Source: Limanda limanda
Taxonomy: Eukaryota > Chordata > Actinopteri > Pleuronectiformes > Pleuronectidae
Direction: 5' to 3'
Assembly: GCF_963576545.1 (NCBI RefSeq)
Contig: NC_083653.1
Coordinates: forward strand, 16,093,358-16,157,357
Length of the DNA: 64,000 bases
Of this stretch, positions 23,705-34,800 are shown piece after piece (within the stretch, counting starts at the first letter, position 1; every line of letters begins with the position of its first letter). Made by a program: the position numbers and the translations under genes. A model generated the notes under the pieces. It worked only from the letters and a program-made list of their open reading frames with translations, did no database searches and was not told the origin of the DNA.

Positions 23705-23731
23705 GTTCTACAGTCACTGGCAGCAGCTGAA

Positions 23732-25408
23732 ATGGCGCAGCAAGAAAATCAACTGGACAGAGAAAGATTCTGCTGTTCGATCTGTCTGGATCCACTGAAG
23801 GATCCGGTGACTATTGGCTGTGGACACAGCTACTGTATGAGCTGTATTAACACCCACTGGGACAAAGGTGAGGAGAGAGGAAGCTACAGCTGCCCTCAGT
23901 GTAGAGAGACCTTCACACTGAGGCCTGTCCTGCGGAAAAACACCATGTTAGCGGATTTAGTGGAGGAGCTGAAGAAGACTGGACTCCGAGCTGCTCCTGC
24001 TGATCACTGCTATGCTGGACCTGAAGACGTGGCCTGTGATGTCTGCACTGGGAGAAAACTGAAAGCTCTCAAGTCCTGTTTGGTTTGTTTGGCCTCTTAT
24101 TGTGAAAAACACCTCCAGCGTCATCTTCAGTCCCCTCCACTGAAGAAGCACAAGCTAGTGGAGCCCTCAGAGAAGCTCCAGGAGAACATCTGCTCTCGTC
24201 ACGACGAGGTGATGAAGATGTTCTGCCGCACTGATCAGCAGTGTATCTGTTATCTCTGCTCTGTGGATGAACATAAAGACCATGACACAGTGTCAGCTGC
24301 AGCAGAAAGGACTGAGAGGCAGAGACAGCTCGGGCTGAGGAGACAAACAATCCAGCAGAGAGTCCAGGACACAGAGAAAGATGTGAAGCTGCTTCAACAG
24401 GAGGAGGAGGCCATCAATGGCTCTGCTGATAAAGCAGTGGAGAACAGTGAGGAGATCTTCACTCAGCTGATCCGTCTGCTGGAGAAAAGAAGCTCTGATG
24501 TGGAGCAGCAGATCAGATCCCAGCAGGAAACTGAAGTGAGTCGAGTCAGAGAGCTTCAGGAGAGACTGGAGCAGGAGATCACTGAGCTGAAGAGGAAAGA
24601 CCAGGAACTGAAGCAGCTCTCAGACACAGAGGATCACCACCAATTTCTACACAAGTACCCCTCACTGTCACCACTCAGTGGATCTACACACTCATCCAGC
24701 ATCAGGATCCGTCCTCTGAGCTACTTTGAGGACGTGACAGTAGCTGTGTCACAGGTCAGAGGTCGACTACAGGACATTCTGAGTGAGACAGGGACAAAGA
24801 TTTTACAGATTTTGTCTCAAGTGGATGTTTTACTGCGACGACCAGAGCCAGAGACCGGAGTTGACTTCTTAAAATATTCCCAGGAAATCACACTGGATCC
24901 AAACACAGCAAAGAAACATCTGTTATTATCTGAGGGAAATAGAAAAGTAACATGGATGAGTAAAGAACAGTCTTATTCTAATCACCCAGACAGATTCACT
25001 CATTGGTATCAGGTCCTGAGTAGAGAGAGTCTGACTGGACGTTGTTACTGGGAAGTGGAGGTGGGGGTGGGAGAAGGAGTTGGTGTAGCAGTCACATACA
25101 AGAATATCAGAAGAGCAGGAAACTCATGTGAAAGTGGATTTGGATTCAATGATAAATCTTGGTCATTATTTTGTAATGGAACCAGATATATCTTTCATTA
25201 CAACAGTATCAGGACTCCACTGTCAGGTCCTTGGTCCTCCAGAGTAGGAGTGTACCTGGATCACAGTGCAGGTGTTCTGTCCTTCTACAGCGTCTCTGAC
25301 ACCATGACTCTCCTCCACAGAGTCCAGACCACATTCACTCAGCCTCTCTTTGCAGGAGTTAGTGTTAGTTGGTTTAAAGACACAGCTGAGCTCTGTAACC
25401 TCAAATAG
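23732..25408 (+). CDS. Intronless TRIM E3 ubiquitin ligase with PRY-SPRY (finTRIM/TRIM16/TRIM25-like)
   Basis: A single-exon ORF of 558 residues. An N-terminal C3HC4 RING (about residues 15-60, CCSICLD then CGHSYCMSC then CPQC) predicts E3 ubiquitin ligase activity. Two B-boxes follow (about 100-135 and 150-190, the second with CSRHDEVMKMFC), then a long Glu/Gln-rich coiled coil (about 195-315) for dimerisation. A C-terminal PRY-SPRY target-recognition domain (about 370-555) carries LDPNTA and YWEVEVG. The reading frame is open 27 codons upstream, to an ATG at 23651, but the RING family start MAQQ at 23732 fits better. The gene is complete, with no frameshift. Such genes are greatly expanded in teleosts and many are interferon-inducible; assignment to a named family member is not possible here. 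Absence of introns fits either a retrogene origin or the intronless branch of fish TRIMs. Confidence 0.92.
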   Translation: MAQQENQLDRERFCCSICLDPLKDPVTIGCGHSYCMSCINTHWDKGEERGSYSCPQCRETFTLRPVLRKNTMLADLVEELKKTGLRAAPADHCYAGPEDVACDVCTGRKLKALKSCLVCLASYCEKHLQRHLQSPPLKKHKLVEPSEKLQENICSRHDEVMKMFCRTDQQCICYLCSVDEHKDHDTVSAAAERTERQRQLGLRRQTIQQRVQDTEKDVKLLQQEEEAINGSADKAVENSEEIFTQLIRLLEKRSSDVEQQIRSQQETEVSRVRELQERLEQEITELKRKDQELKQLSDTEDHHQFLHKYPSLSPLSGSTHSSSIRIRPLSYFEDVTVAVSQVRGRLQDILSETGTKILQILSQVDVLLRRPEPETGVDFLKYSQEITLDPNTAKKHLLLSEGNRKVTWMSKEQSYSNHPDRFTHWYQVLSRESLTGRCYWEVEVGVGEGVGVAVTYKNIRRAGNSCESGFGFNDKSWSLFCNGTRYIFHYNSIRTPLSGPWSSRVGVYLDHSAGVLSFYSVSDTMTLLHRVQTTFTQPLFAGVSVSWFKDTAELCNLK

Positions 25409-25418
25409 ACTTGAGTCA

Positions 25419-25424
25419 ATAAAA
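25419..25424 (+). terminator. Polyadenylation signal of the TRIM gene
   Basis: AATAAA begins 11 bp after the TAG stop codon of the TRIM gene. If used, the 3' UTR would be exceptionally short, about 25-40 nt. Confidence 0.5.
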
Positions 25425-28140
25425 GCAGTGATTTTTATTCTGTGTTTAAATCTTTATCATCTTTTGTCTCCATGTTTTTTGATCAAAGTTCGTCGTGGTA
25501 AAGTTTCTGCTCCGCACAGAGATCAGCTGTCAATCAAACACTGACCTTCCTTTATCACACATATTTAGTTGTTCTGTTGTTTTTTCACATGGTGTCACTA
25601 AGACGCCAGGTATCTTGCAGAAGGGTTTCAGTAAATGTCTGGAAACGTGCGTTCTCGCATATCTATTTTCCCCTCTGGAAAATAACAGGATCTTCAGTGC
25701 AGCTGTAAAAGCAGCTGAAATTTTTACCTCTGTGGACACAGAAGTCAAATATTTCCAGGTCATAATGTTGCTTTAAGCTCCACATGTATTCTTCCTCATG
25801 AGGCACCCTTTTATAAAAAGGTTTATAAGTTTTAATAGTTACATTTATCCCTCAGTCTGGGTTTCCAGGTTGTGAAAAATCTCTCGCCAGTGAGTCATCA
25901 ATATTATGTCATTAATAAATGATTAAAAAACTGGTGTTGATGCCCTGCAGATAAAAACAGTCCTGCTGGAGGAGGATAAAAACTTGAATCTACCGGTGAC
26001 TTATAACTGATCTATAAAGCTTTAGTAAATTATTTGAGTCTGATTTATAAACTCTCCACAAAGTGAACATTTGGCTTAAAACTTGTAGTTTGGTTCCATG
26101 CAGCTGAGCCCATTTATAATTTAGCAAAAAATAAATTAATAAAATGTTTTGGATGGTGGAAAAGTTCCCCAAGCTGCAGGATTATCTTGAGACACTGCAG
26201 ACACTCTTTACTTTTCTTCTGCAGTTAAACTTTCCCATTTGAAACGTTTGATTGTGTAGTCCTCTGCGGAAGATAAAACTATATGAGTGTAAAATAAAGG
26301 AAAAAGTCAAGTGGAATAAGTGAAACCATAACGTAGAAAGAGGTGGATGAGAAAACGAGTGGACGGCTTGGGTTTCCAGCTCGTGGTCTGAATGAATCAC
26401 TGCTGGATCCGAGTCATATTTCTGATAAGCGAGTGTCGGTGCTGCCAGCTGTTTTGACAGGAACAACTCAGCACCTCCACTTTCACAACACACGGCCGAT
26501 CCAACACAGACATGCTGGGCCTCCAAGTTTCAAACACACCGACTCTGACAGAGAAGTCTTTATCAAACACAAGCTCGTCACACAGTCCTGCTGCTTTGAG
26601 GATTTCTGGCAGTTTCTCCTCAGGATTATTCAATATTTAATGTTTTTAATATTCTAAAACCCTCCATCCCCTCTGACTTGATCCCCGCGAGGCCTTAAAA
26701 ACACACACAGATTTGTGCAGCTATCCTTATTAGGACTGAGCATTGACTTCCATTCATTGTGGACAAATTAAACAAACCCTAACTGTGACCAAAATGTTAC
26801 CACTAACCTTTTCTACACAGACTATCTCTCTCTCTTGTTTTCTACCAGACAAGCAATTACTAATGCAGTCTGTCACAGGAAGTCCCATGAGTCAGAGGCG
26901 TTCGGTTCAGCTCAGGTTCAAACTGTGAAGGCGACGATGAAATCAACCTGTGAAAGTCAGAGGGAAATGTGTGAAACGTGCACAGAAACTTGACTTTGAT
27001 GATTCTGTCTTTTTGATCCTCAGCATTCGTGGAGGCTACAACATGTGTTGACCTACAGTGCCATCTGCTGGAGGCCCTGTGTAGTGCAACTTGTTCTGTA
27101 GCATCCCATCTGTTTGTATTGTTATACATGAAGTGGTTTGATGAAAGCAAATTTCTCCTCACTCAGAACTTTTTACTAAGTTTCAAATTTCACATGATTG
27201 TCAGACCTTTGCATGTGGTCCCACATCAGCACACTCCCACCTCCGCAGTTACTATGGTTACTAGTCCTTGCTTGAACTGAGAAGAAGCTTCAGGCCAAAA
27301 CAATAAACACCTCGTCACGTATTTCTGTTGCATTATCGTCTTTATGTTTCCAGAGGTTTTTGACTAAATATCAAGGACAATATTTCTGTGGCATTGAAAT
27401 ACCATTGTTCCATTGAACAACATCAAAACAACTATTGCAACCCAGGCACCATCAAATCTGCATATTTTACGAAAAAGTAAATGGAAACACTTATTCAAAG
27501 CAGGGAGATTATTGAAGCTTTATTTAAAAGAGGTTTTCGATCAGATTATAACGTCTCTCCTAAAATCAACCCAACCTGCTAAAATAATGACAACAGAATA
27601 ATCATAATATTTAGTTTTATTTATCACACAATTAAGAAATTGATGCAGTATTTTGTCATTTGGAACACAGTAATAACTATACTTCTGTTGTTGCAACACT
27701 GTAATGGAATTTATACAAAATCTTTATATTTAAAAGAGTGTAATAGATTTTATACAATTATTCCATATTTACAGTGTAGGGTTTTTTGTACAATATTTTT
27801 ATATTTACAGCAGAGTAAGGGAGTTTAGACACACAGACACTCAAAGACGTTTGCTTCAACGTTCGAACAGCAAATTAATTATTAGGCAGAAGCTGCAGAC
27901 TAATGACTGGAGACTTCACGATATAAGAACACATGGAGAGACAGCATCAAATACTCACCAACAGACACACACACACAAAGAGGGAGAGGAGGGGGAGATG
28001 AAGGAAGCGATTTCAAATGGGAAAGATGCTTTGTGTTGACAGATTCGGGAAAGGAGCACTTTGGAGCAACTGGGAAACATCAGGCCTCATAAAGTCACTG
28101 AAAAGATTCAGTGGCAGCAACACAATTATCAACTCATAAT
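25425..28140. other. Non-coding interval downstream of the TRIM gene
   Basis: AT-rich and without recognisable genes. It contains a degenerate tandem repeat of about 37 bp at 27700-27820 (TTTATACAA and ATATTTACAG recurring) and, just after it, the decayed HUNK-like exon 9 copy. Confidence 0.55.
27843..27964 (+). pseudogene. Decayed duplicate of HUNK-like exon 9 with its flanking intron
   Basis: This stretch aligns with 15184-15308. Matching blocks include GTTTGC, GAACAGC, GGCAGAAGCTGCAGAC, AATGACTGGAG, AAGAACACATGGAG and ACTCACCAACAG, in order. The copy has a net loss of about 10 bp inside the exon and its donor is gone (CAG followed by ACACAC instead of GTAACG). Upstream intron sequence is also shared, so it arose by DNA duplication and not by retroposition. 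The exon reads KLQTNDW without a stop. No other HUNK-like exon was seen nearby. Confidence 0.75.
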
Positions 28141-28680
28141 CACACCTTAGTGTTCAAGAATAGCGGGAGAGAATAAGGGGCGAGAGAAATGGGAGAGGAA
28201 GGGTGGAAGAGAGGAAGATGAGGAGAGAAGAGGAGAGGAGAACTCAGGGTAACAAGATTTAAGTGACTTTACGTATTTATTTACAGTTTTATAGTTGATC
28301 CTTTTGGGGGGGGGCATTTTTTTCTCAAAGGTGCTGAGAGTGTAGATTTTTAAACTTTAAAGTCAGAGGAAAGCGGTAACAGGACAGAGGAAGTAAGGGA
28401 GGAGAGGAGACAGAACAAAGGAAGTAAAGGAGGAGAGGAGACAGGACAGAGGAAGTAATGGAGGAGACAGGGAGGAGGAAAGAAGAAGAAAGCGAGGAGA
28501 GGAGAAGACCAAAAGAGGAGAAGGTGAAGGAAAACAAAAAGGAGACCTGACAGGCGGGGAAGACAGAAAGGAGGAGAAATGATGGACGGAGGCAAAGGAA
28601 AAAAGAGGAGACAGGACAGAGGAAGGCAGAGGAGGCAAAAAAGAGGAGAGATGAAGGCAAAGGAAAAACAAATATTTTTA
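28140..28680. repeat. Polypurine block with imperfect 30-32-bp tandem repeat
   Basis: The + strand is almost entirely A and G over about 500 bp, apart from a break at about 28250-28370. Units built on ACAGGACAGAGGAAGTAA plus GGAGGAGAGGAG recur three times near 28378-28470. Long pyrimidine ORFs on the other strand are artefacts. Such tracts can form triplex DNA. Confidence 0.8.
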
Positions 28681-30760
28681 AGAAAATGTGTATAAGCAAT
28701 AGAATAAAAGTATATATATATATTTCTATACACACACACACAACCGCCCATTATCTGTATGTAACCTCTGTGTTTGTTTTCAACACAAGACCTTGAGTAT
28801 TGAGTGCAAACGGCTCAAAACTGCTCTCTGCTGGTCGCAGGTGGAGAATAAAGAAACTTCAGCCTTTAAAATCTATCACAAACGTTTCTGCCTCTGACAC
28901 ATTGACATGGTTAAAGAAAAAATCACTTTTATTTGATTCTGGACAGTCTTTTCTTCCACTGGTTAAATACAACGTCACAAGTAGCCACTCAGGAGCCCTG
29001 GAGTGTTTTCCAGAGCAGCATTTTACAACAACTTAATCACAATTTGAAAGGTTTGGGTCATTAATCCAGGAGGAGGGGCAGTTTGTCCTAGAATGTGGTG
29101 AGTTAAACTGAGGAGCACAGTACAGAACAATGCCCAGAGAAAGTAACTGTGAGAATTGAGGTTTGACTATAAGGGAACTCGGAAGGAATCAATCTAGCAA
29201 CAATGAGAAATGTGTTTTACGTTTTTCTGCCTTGTTAAGTCTCTTTGTGTATCTCACTCTGCTGGCAGATTCTTTTGCTAATTTGGACTTGAAATGCTTC
29301 TTTGCATTTAGCAGTATTTGTAGTTTCTGCAGCCTCCAAACTATCCCAGAGTTGTGACCTCGAGGATGATCCAATCAGCGATGGAGCAACGGAGATGAAA
29401 ATTGTTCATAAAACTTTTGTCAGATGGAGGAACAGCTTCCTCGACAGCTCTGAAGCTTTGCAAGGTTTCAACCTGACAAGATCACTGCTGATTGGTTCTC
29501 CTCTACTGGTCGAGCATCTCACCCGTCAATAGATGTACAAGAAAAAAGAAGAAAAAAAATTCAACCAATTGAGAAACAATCCCGTTTCAAGAAAATAAAA
29601 TATAAAAAATGAAGAAATAATGTATGTATTTACACAGATATTCACACATACAGAGTACACACCCATACATACATGAATCAGCACATACACACAGTGCATC
29701 TCACAATCAGCTGTTCTCACGTCACTACAGTCACAGATGTGGGGCTTTAATAAAAAAGGACTTGTGAAATCAAAATGTCAACTATTACAATGTGCTCCTG
29801 ACTGTATACAAGCTTTCGACAGCCGCAGTGCTGAGCTATGGGAGCTACTGGGTGTTATGGCAGTAGAGCTGGATGTTCTGCTCTCCCTGACAGGACTGCA
29901 GTGGAACTATAGTACATGTTCACTGTTGCTCACAGTGTATGTACAAAATCAAGTGAACGGAAAGCATTAGCAAATCTGAAGTCCAAGATGCAAGTATGTT
30001 TTTACATGTTATTTCCTATGGACCATTTAATCAGTAAGCAGGACCATAATAACCTCGACTCACATTCACATTCAGACTAAATGTTCAGTCAGACAACTGA
30101 CACAGCGCTCCAGACAGGGCTTACCACTCACAAGGCAAGTGCAAGGCTTTCCCAACAGTTGGTTCATCTGAACCAGTTTCCTTCATACAAACTGTAGCAC
30201 ATCTGTTCCACCTGTTTTTTGTCAGGGGAAAGTGAAGTGTGATATGTGAACCAGTGCTCCACCAGTCTGTTCCCATTCTGGTTGAGATTAAAGGTTTGAA
30301 AACAATAAGACGCTTAGATTTCCTAAGTCTCGGCTCAACATTGATCATTTATGTTTGGATCAGGCCGAGCTTGAACTGTACTCTAGATAAATGTCCAGAC
30401 AGATTAAGTGCCGACATTGAAACGATGCTAAAAGGGAGGCGAAAGTGTCAGATGACACACAAAATAAATTATTTCATCCAAACTACAGTCACACTGACAA
30501 ACCGTCTATGTTGTATTATGAAAACACTGAGAACTTGTCATCTTGTCCCAGTCTGCAGCTACTACTGAATCTCCATCTTCACCGTGGAAACAGTCACAGA
30601 GGAACAGTGTTTAAAGACTGATAAACAAAAACACAAACAAATGCAGCAACACAAAAGTTACCTGACAGACAATATGAAAGGTGTGGTGACATAGTGTGTG
30701 TGTGTGAGAGCTGTAAAGTGTGAAACCAGGCAGTGTTGTGTGGTGTTTGCGGTGTCCTGT

Positions 30761-30833
30761 GCAACGGTTTGTTCCCTCAGAGTGAGTCCGCTCCGTTTCT
30801 GGCTTTTGGACACACTCTTCATTCAAGCGCTGC
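30761..30833 (-). ncRNA. SECIS element in the SELENOI 3' UTR
   Basis: Read on the minus strand, this is a near-perfect SECIS hairpin. Helix I pairs GCAGCG (30833-30828) with CGTTGC (30766-30761). The core quartet is formed by ATGA (30822-30819) and GA (30778-30777). Helix II has 11 positions (30818-30808 with 30789-30779) with one U-U mismatch. The apical region (30807-30790) opens with AAAA, as the conserved unpaired adenines require. It would recruit SBP2 and the Sec-specific elongation factor for UGA recoding. I found it by hand; folding software was not run. Confidence 0.85.
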
Positions 30834-31178
30834 GCCACTAGACCACACACCACTGCCCCGGAGACAGACCAGCAAATGATACCACAAAATAAATGTATGT
30901 TGAAAAAAAGAAAATAAAAAAGAGAAACCGAACGAATTAGCATGAAACCGCGACACCTCAGAAGGTAGGGAGAGCTAGGAGGCCAGTGCTCAGACAGAGG
31001 TCAAACATTAGTAGAGTTCAAAATGTCAGAGGTTAACTCTATTTGCTCATAACAGCTGTTATTACAGAGCTGAGTGGGGAATTAATTTGGGGTTAATTCA
31101 TAGTTTTACAGGACCAATGATAATCCTTTAAAGATCCATTTCACTGAAACCAAATTGCCCCGAACCCATCACATACAG

Positions 31179-31218
31179 TTTATATATATATATATATATA
31201 TCTATATATATATATATA
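31179..31218. repeat. (AT)n microsatellite
   Basis: Perfect TA dinucleotides with one C interruption; the tract is self-complementary. Confidence 0.9.
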
Positions 31219-31838
31219 GTTATTAACATATATCACAGAGATTTCCAACTTCCAATAAACCCATGAAAAACAGGCAACTGAACCTTTCAACTTTGGACGC
31301 AGCTGTGAACGCGAGAGCCGCATGTGGTCAGAGTTCAGAGGTTTGGTCAGTTTTGAAATAGCAGTACTTTCTGTAAATGCTTTAAACTGAAATTATGTTT
31401 TCCCAAGGCTTTTTATACATTCATAATACTATGTGAGTGTATAACTAACGTGTGTGTGTGTGTGTGTTTGTTTGTATGGGAATACCTGCCACAAGATATA
31501 AATGATCTGCATGAAAGCAGAATAACTTTTGTTCGTGTGTGTGTGTGTTTGCATGGCTCGTCAGGGCTCTTGTCCTCATGACTGAAGCACATTTCCGTAG
31601 GAAACAATTGCACCTCATTGGCTCAACAAAGTTAGCCAATCACCAATGACGGAAGCCAGAGCCCCTGGGCCCGCCCCATCGCTGAGACAGGGTTTAGTTG
31701 GTTGGTTCGGAATGTGTGTTTGGAGAAAATGGGGCCATAGTCCGTTCCACTTGCGTCGTCGTCATGGATGGAGGGGAGGGGATGTGGTTTCCGCGGTGAT
31801 GAGAGTGAAGTGTCGGTAGAGTAGAGGAGGGGAGGAGT

Positions 31839-34800
31839 TTAAACCTCGGCTCCTTTCAAGCCAATTCGTTCCTCCTCCTGTCAGTCACTGTTGGCCTTCT
31901 TCAGGGAGAAGGCGAAGATATTGAAGTGGTCGCTGAGCTGTTGCACCTAGAAAATAAAACAAAACAAAAAACAACTTTATTTTAATCCCATTCAAATCCA
32001 GGTGTGTGACGTCAAACATGTACCTACACAAGACTCTAACTAGAAATTATGTCTGTCATTCTAAAGTCTCTCAATAAACTTGATTCAGTTTAACTTCAAC
32101 TCCTGATAAATTCCCCTACACCCAGAAGAAATGGGTTGTTATAAAGGAAAATAGAAAAGTGAAGTATCCTTGTGTGTGCTCTTACCACTGATACACCGTA
32201 GTGTATGTGCGCTAGGATGACAGCAAGTGTCCACAGATACAGCAGTAGCGTCTCGCTGGCGACCACTCCGGTGACCGCTGACCCCACCACCAGCGACATG
32301 GGCAGCAACAGCCAGCTGAGCGGCTGGCAACGTGTGTTACTCATCTGACACACAATCAGCTTACACTGCGAAAATAACACAAACATGAACACTTGAAGAC
32401 GGGACTTTCATGTTATCAAAACCACAAAACATGGATCTGTGTGTGTGTGTAGCTGTATTCAGACATGAACTTGGCACAAACTTTACTTGAAACTTTCCTT
32501 TCACATATGAAGGACACAGCAGGAGATTGTCAGGGTCACCCACTTCTCAACAACAAGGACAAATTCTGGAGCATTCAGGCGAAGGGTCAACGCAGAAATC
32601 CTGGGTTTTTATTTACAGCACGTCAATATGGACTTCGGCCAAAAGCTTGTGAATCTTTGTCTGTGTCTTCTACGTGCATGGCTCCTCTTTTTAGATATTT
32701 GTGTTCTTCCAGTTTCACATCTGTTCTCATCATGTTAGACACGTCGATCCCTAAGAATTTTCTGGACGTTTTCCTGCAGTGTTCTCACATGGGCTTACTT
32801 TGACATTTTCTGGACATGTTAAAAGTAGGATCGGCAGAAAAGAGTTACTGATACGGACATTTGGGTTCGATCATTCATCCCTCCTGGGAAATGTCAGGAA
32901 AATGTCCGGACTTCAGTGCATGTCTGAAAGCAGCTACTGTGTTGAGAAATCTGTAGACTCTCACCGTGACATTGGCGAATGCTGTCCCCACCATGAGGTA
33001 GTAGGTCCTGGGCTGCAGCTCAAGGATGTTGGATGGAGAGAACACCACCCAAATGGTGGACAAGACGAAGAGGAGGACAGGAGAGAGGAAGGGCAGGAAG
33101 GCTTCGTACAGGTTGCTGTGCTTCAGAGTGTTACTGCGATAAGCCCTGAAACACCACGGGGAGAAAAGCAGTTCAGAGCGCTGAGTCGAGACGATTCTAC
33201 AACATAATGAGACGCTGATGAGAACGGAACTTACTTCAGGACATTGAGGAGGCTCATGGGTAAGGTCACAGTGAAAGAACAAGCTGGAAATCGACAAACA
33301 TTGATTAGTGTGGCTGCTTTGACAGAGTGAATGAATTGAGTTCGACCGGTCACGGCTCACCAATGATCATGAAGGTGAAAAGGTCTCTGTAGAGGAAGTG
33401 GAACAGGATTGGCTCGTACCACGTTTCCACGCCAACCACAGCAGTGACCAGGTAAACAAGTGAGATGGTCTGGAAGGAGACGAGACATCAGGTCAGCAGG
33501 TCGTCAGATGGCTTGAGTGTTAATGTTAACATGAATGTTTATGTGTGTGTGAGTCTTTACCACTTGGCTGATGTCGTATCCCCAGGGCAGAAACAAGATG
33601 CCAGTGTTGTACTTCTCCCAGTGAGACAGGATGAAGGAGAACAGCACCACCCACAGGATGTAATACAGCGTGGCCACACCCACACCGCACTCACCACGCC
33701 CAAATATGGAGTAAACAGTGGCCACAAAGTAGATGCAGGCCCAGCTGTCCAGGCCGTGATCAAAAAGCTCCCCTAGTGGTGTGGAGGAGTTGGTGCGTCG
33801 CGCCTGTTTACCATCGACACCATCTAAACACAAGGAAGAGCACAATACACACACAACAAATCAATATGAAAATTTGTATTGAAAAACATAAACATAAACA
33901 AACTCATTTCAGCTTCCTGTCGCTGAATTTACTGTCACAACCTCTAACCCTAAGAGATCCACTCACAAGTGGTCAGTGCTAAGTTCATCTCTTCAGTGGT
34001 CAGATGTCACTTCCTCGCTCTGATTGCAAATCATGAAATTAATTTGTGTTCCCATAGATCAATAAATGTTGTTTACAGATGTGTGCAGTGTTGATGTGTT
34101 TGTGTGACTGAGCGAGAAAGTGAGAGAGGTAGAGACAAAGAATGATGTCTCTGAATGTGATCTGAGGACGCATTCAAAACAGCAGTATTTAGAGCTGACG
34201 ACCCACAGATCCCTCAGGACGGATGTTGATTCCAGATCTGAACAGGGTCAACGGTTAGAATCACTGACTGGCAGCCTGTGGAATATTAGAGGACATCTAC
34301 TCTTTGTATGCACGCTCTTCCACTGCAGGTACGATAAGCTCAGGAACATGCGTTGGCATTTGAATCACTGACTACAAATTGTAATGATTGTGGTGGAGAG
34401 TAATGCGAATGTGGCACAAATACATCAGTCTCTTGAAAATCGTAACATCCTTTGTGACTGATAGTTGTCATTTTGTGTTGTTGACAGCAGAGTGAAAGTG
34501 TTTCAGGTTGATACAGTACCAATGCTGCGGCATCATCATATTCCACATTCAGATAAATTCTCATTTAAATTGCACATCCATTTTTTTTCACGTCAGAATC
34601 TTGACAACGAACGCTTCACACACAACCGTGTTTTCAAATGATGATTCTGCTGATTGATCAATGTTGCATCCTGTTGACATTGGTATCTGCTTTTACCTGA
34701 TGAAAGAGCTACGTGTCTTTCTCATCAACACAATCACATTTCAACAGACAACACACAGTGATTTATCTGAGAAGAACCATAACGCAATTAAATACATATC

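Larger units (their letters stand above)
28681..31838 (-). other. selenoi: Long 3' UTR region of SELENOI (minus strand)
   Basis: No ORF of note in 3.1 kb, with the SECIS at 30761-30833 and an AT repeat at 31179-31218. Candidate polyadenylation signals on the minus strand are ATTAAA at about 30026 and AATAAA at about 28928-28933. The true 3' end is unknown; the UTR extends at least to the SECIS. Confidence 0.55.

Noticed and set aside
23651..23731. Upstream in-frame ATG of the TRIM ORF
   Set aside because: The 27 extra residues precede the usual short leader of fish TRIM RING domains and overlap the ISRE-like site; they are more likely 5' UTR.
28325..28751. Phe/Leu/Ser-rich ORFs of over 100 codons on the minus strand resembling membrane proteins
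   Set aside because: They arise from the pyrimidine strand of the polypurine repeat; all three minus frames are open.
31021..31080. Alternative SECIS-like ATGA...AA...GA arrangement on the minus strand
   Set aside because: The stem is short and bulged; the hairpin at 30761-30833 is far better.
31881..31883. TGA as the true SELENOI stop codon
   Set aside because: The family has selenocysteine at exactly this context, the frame stays open to a TAA with conserved residues, and a matching SECIS is present.
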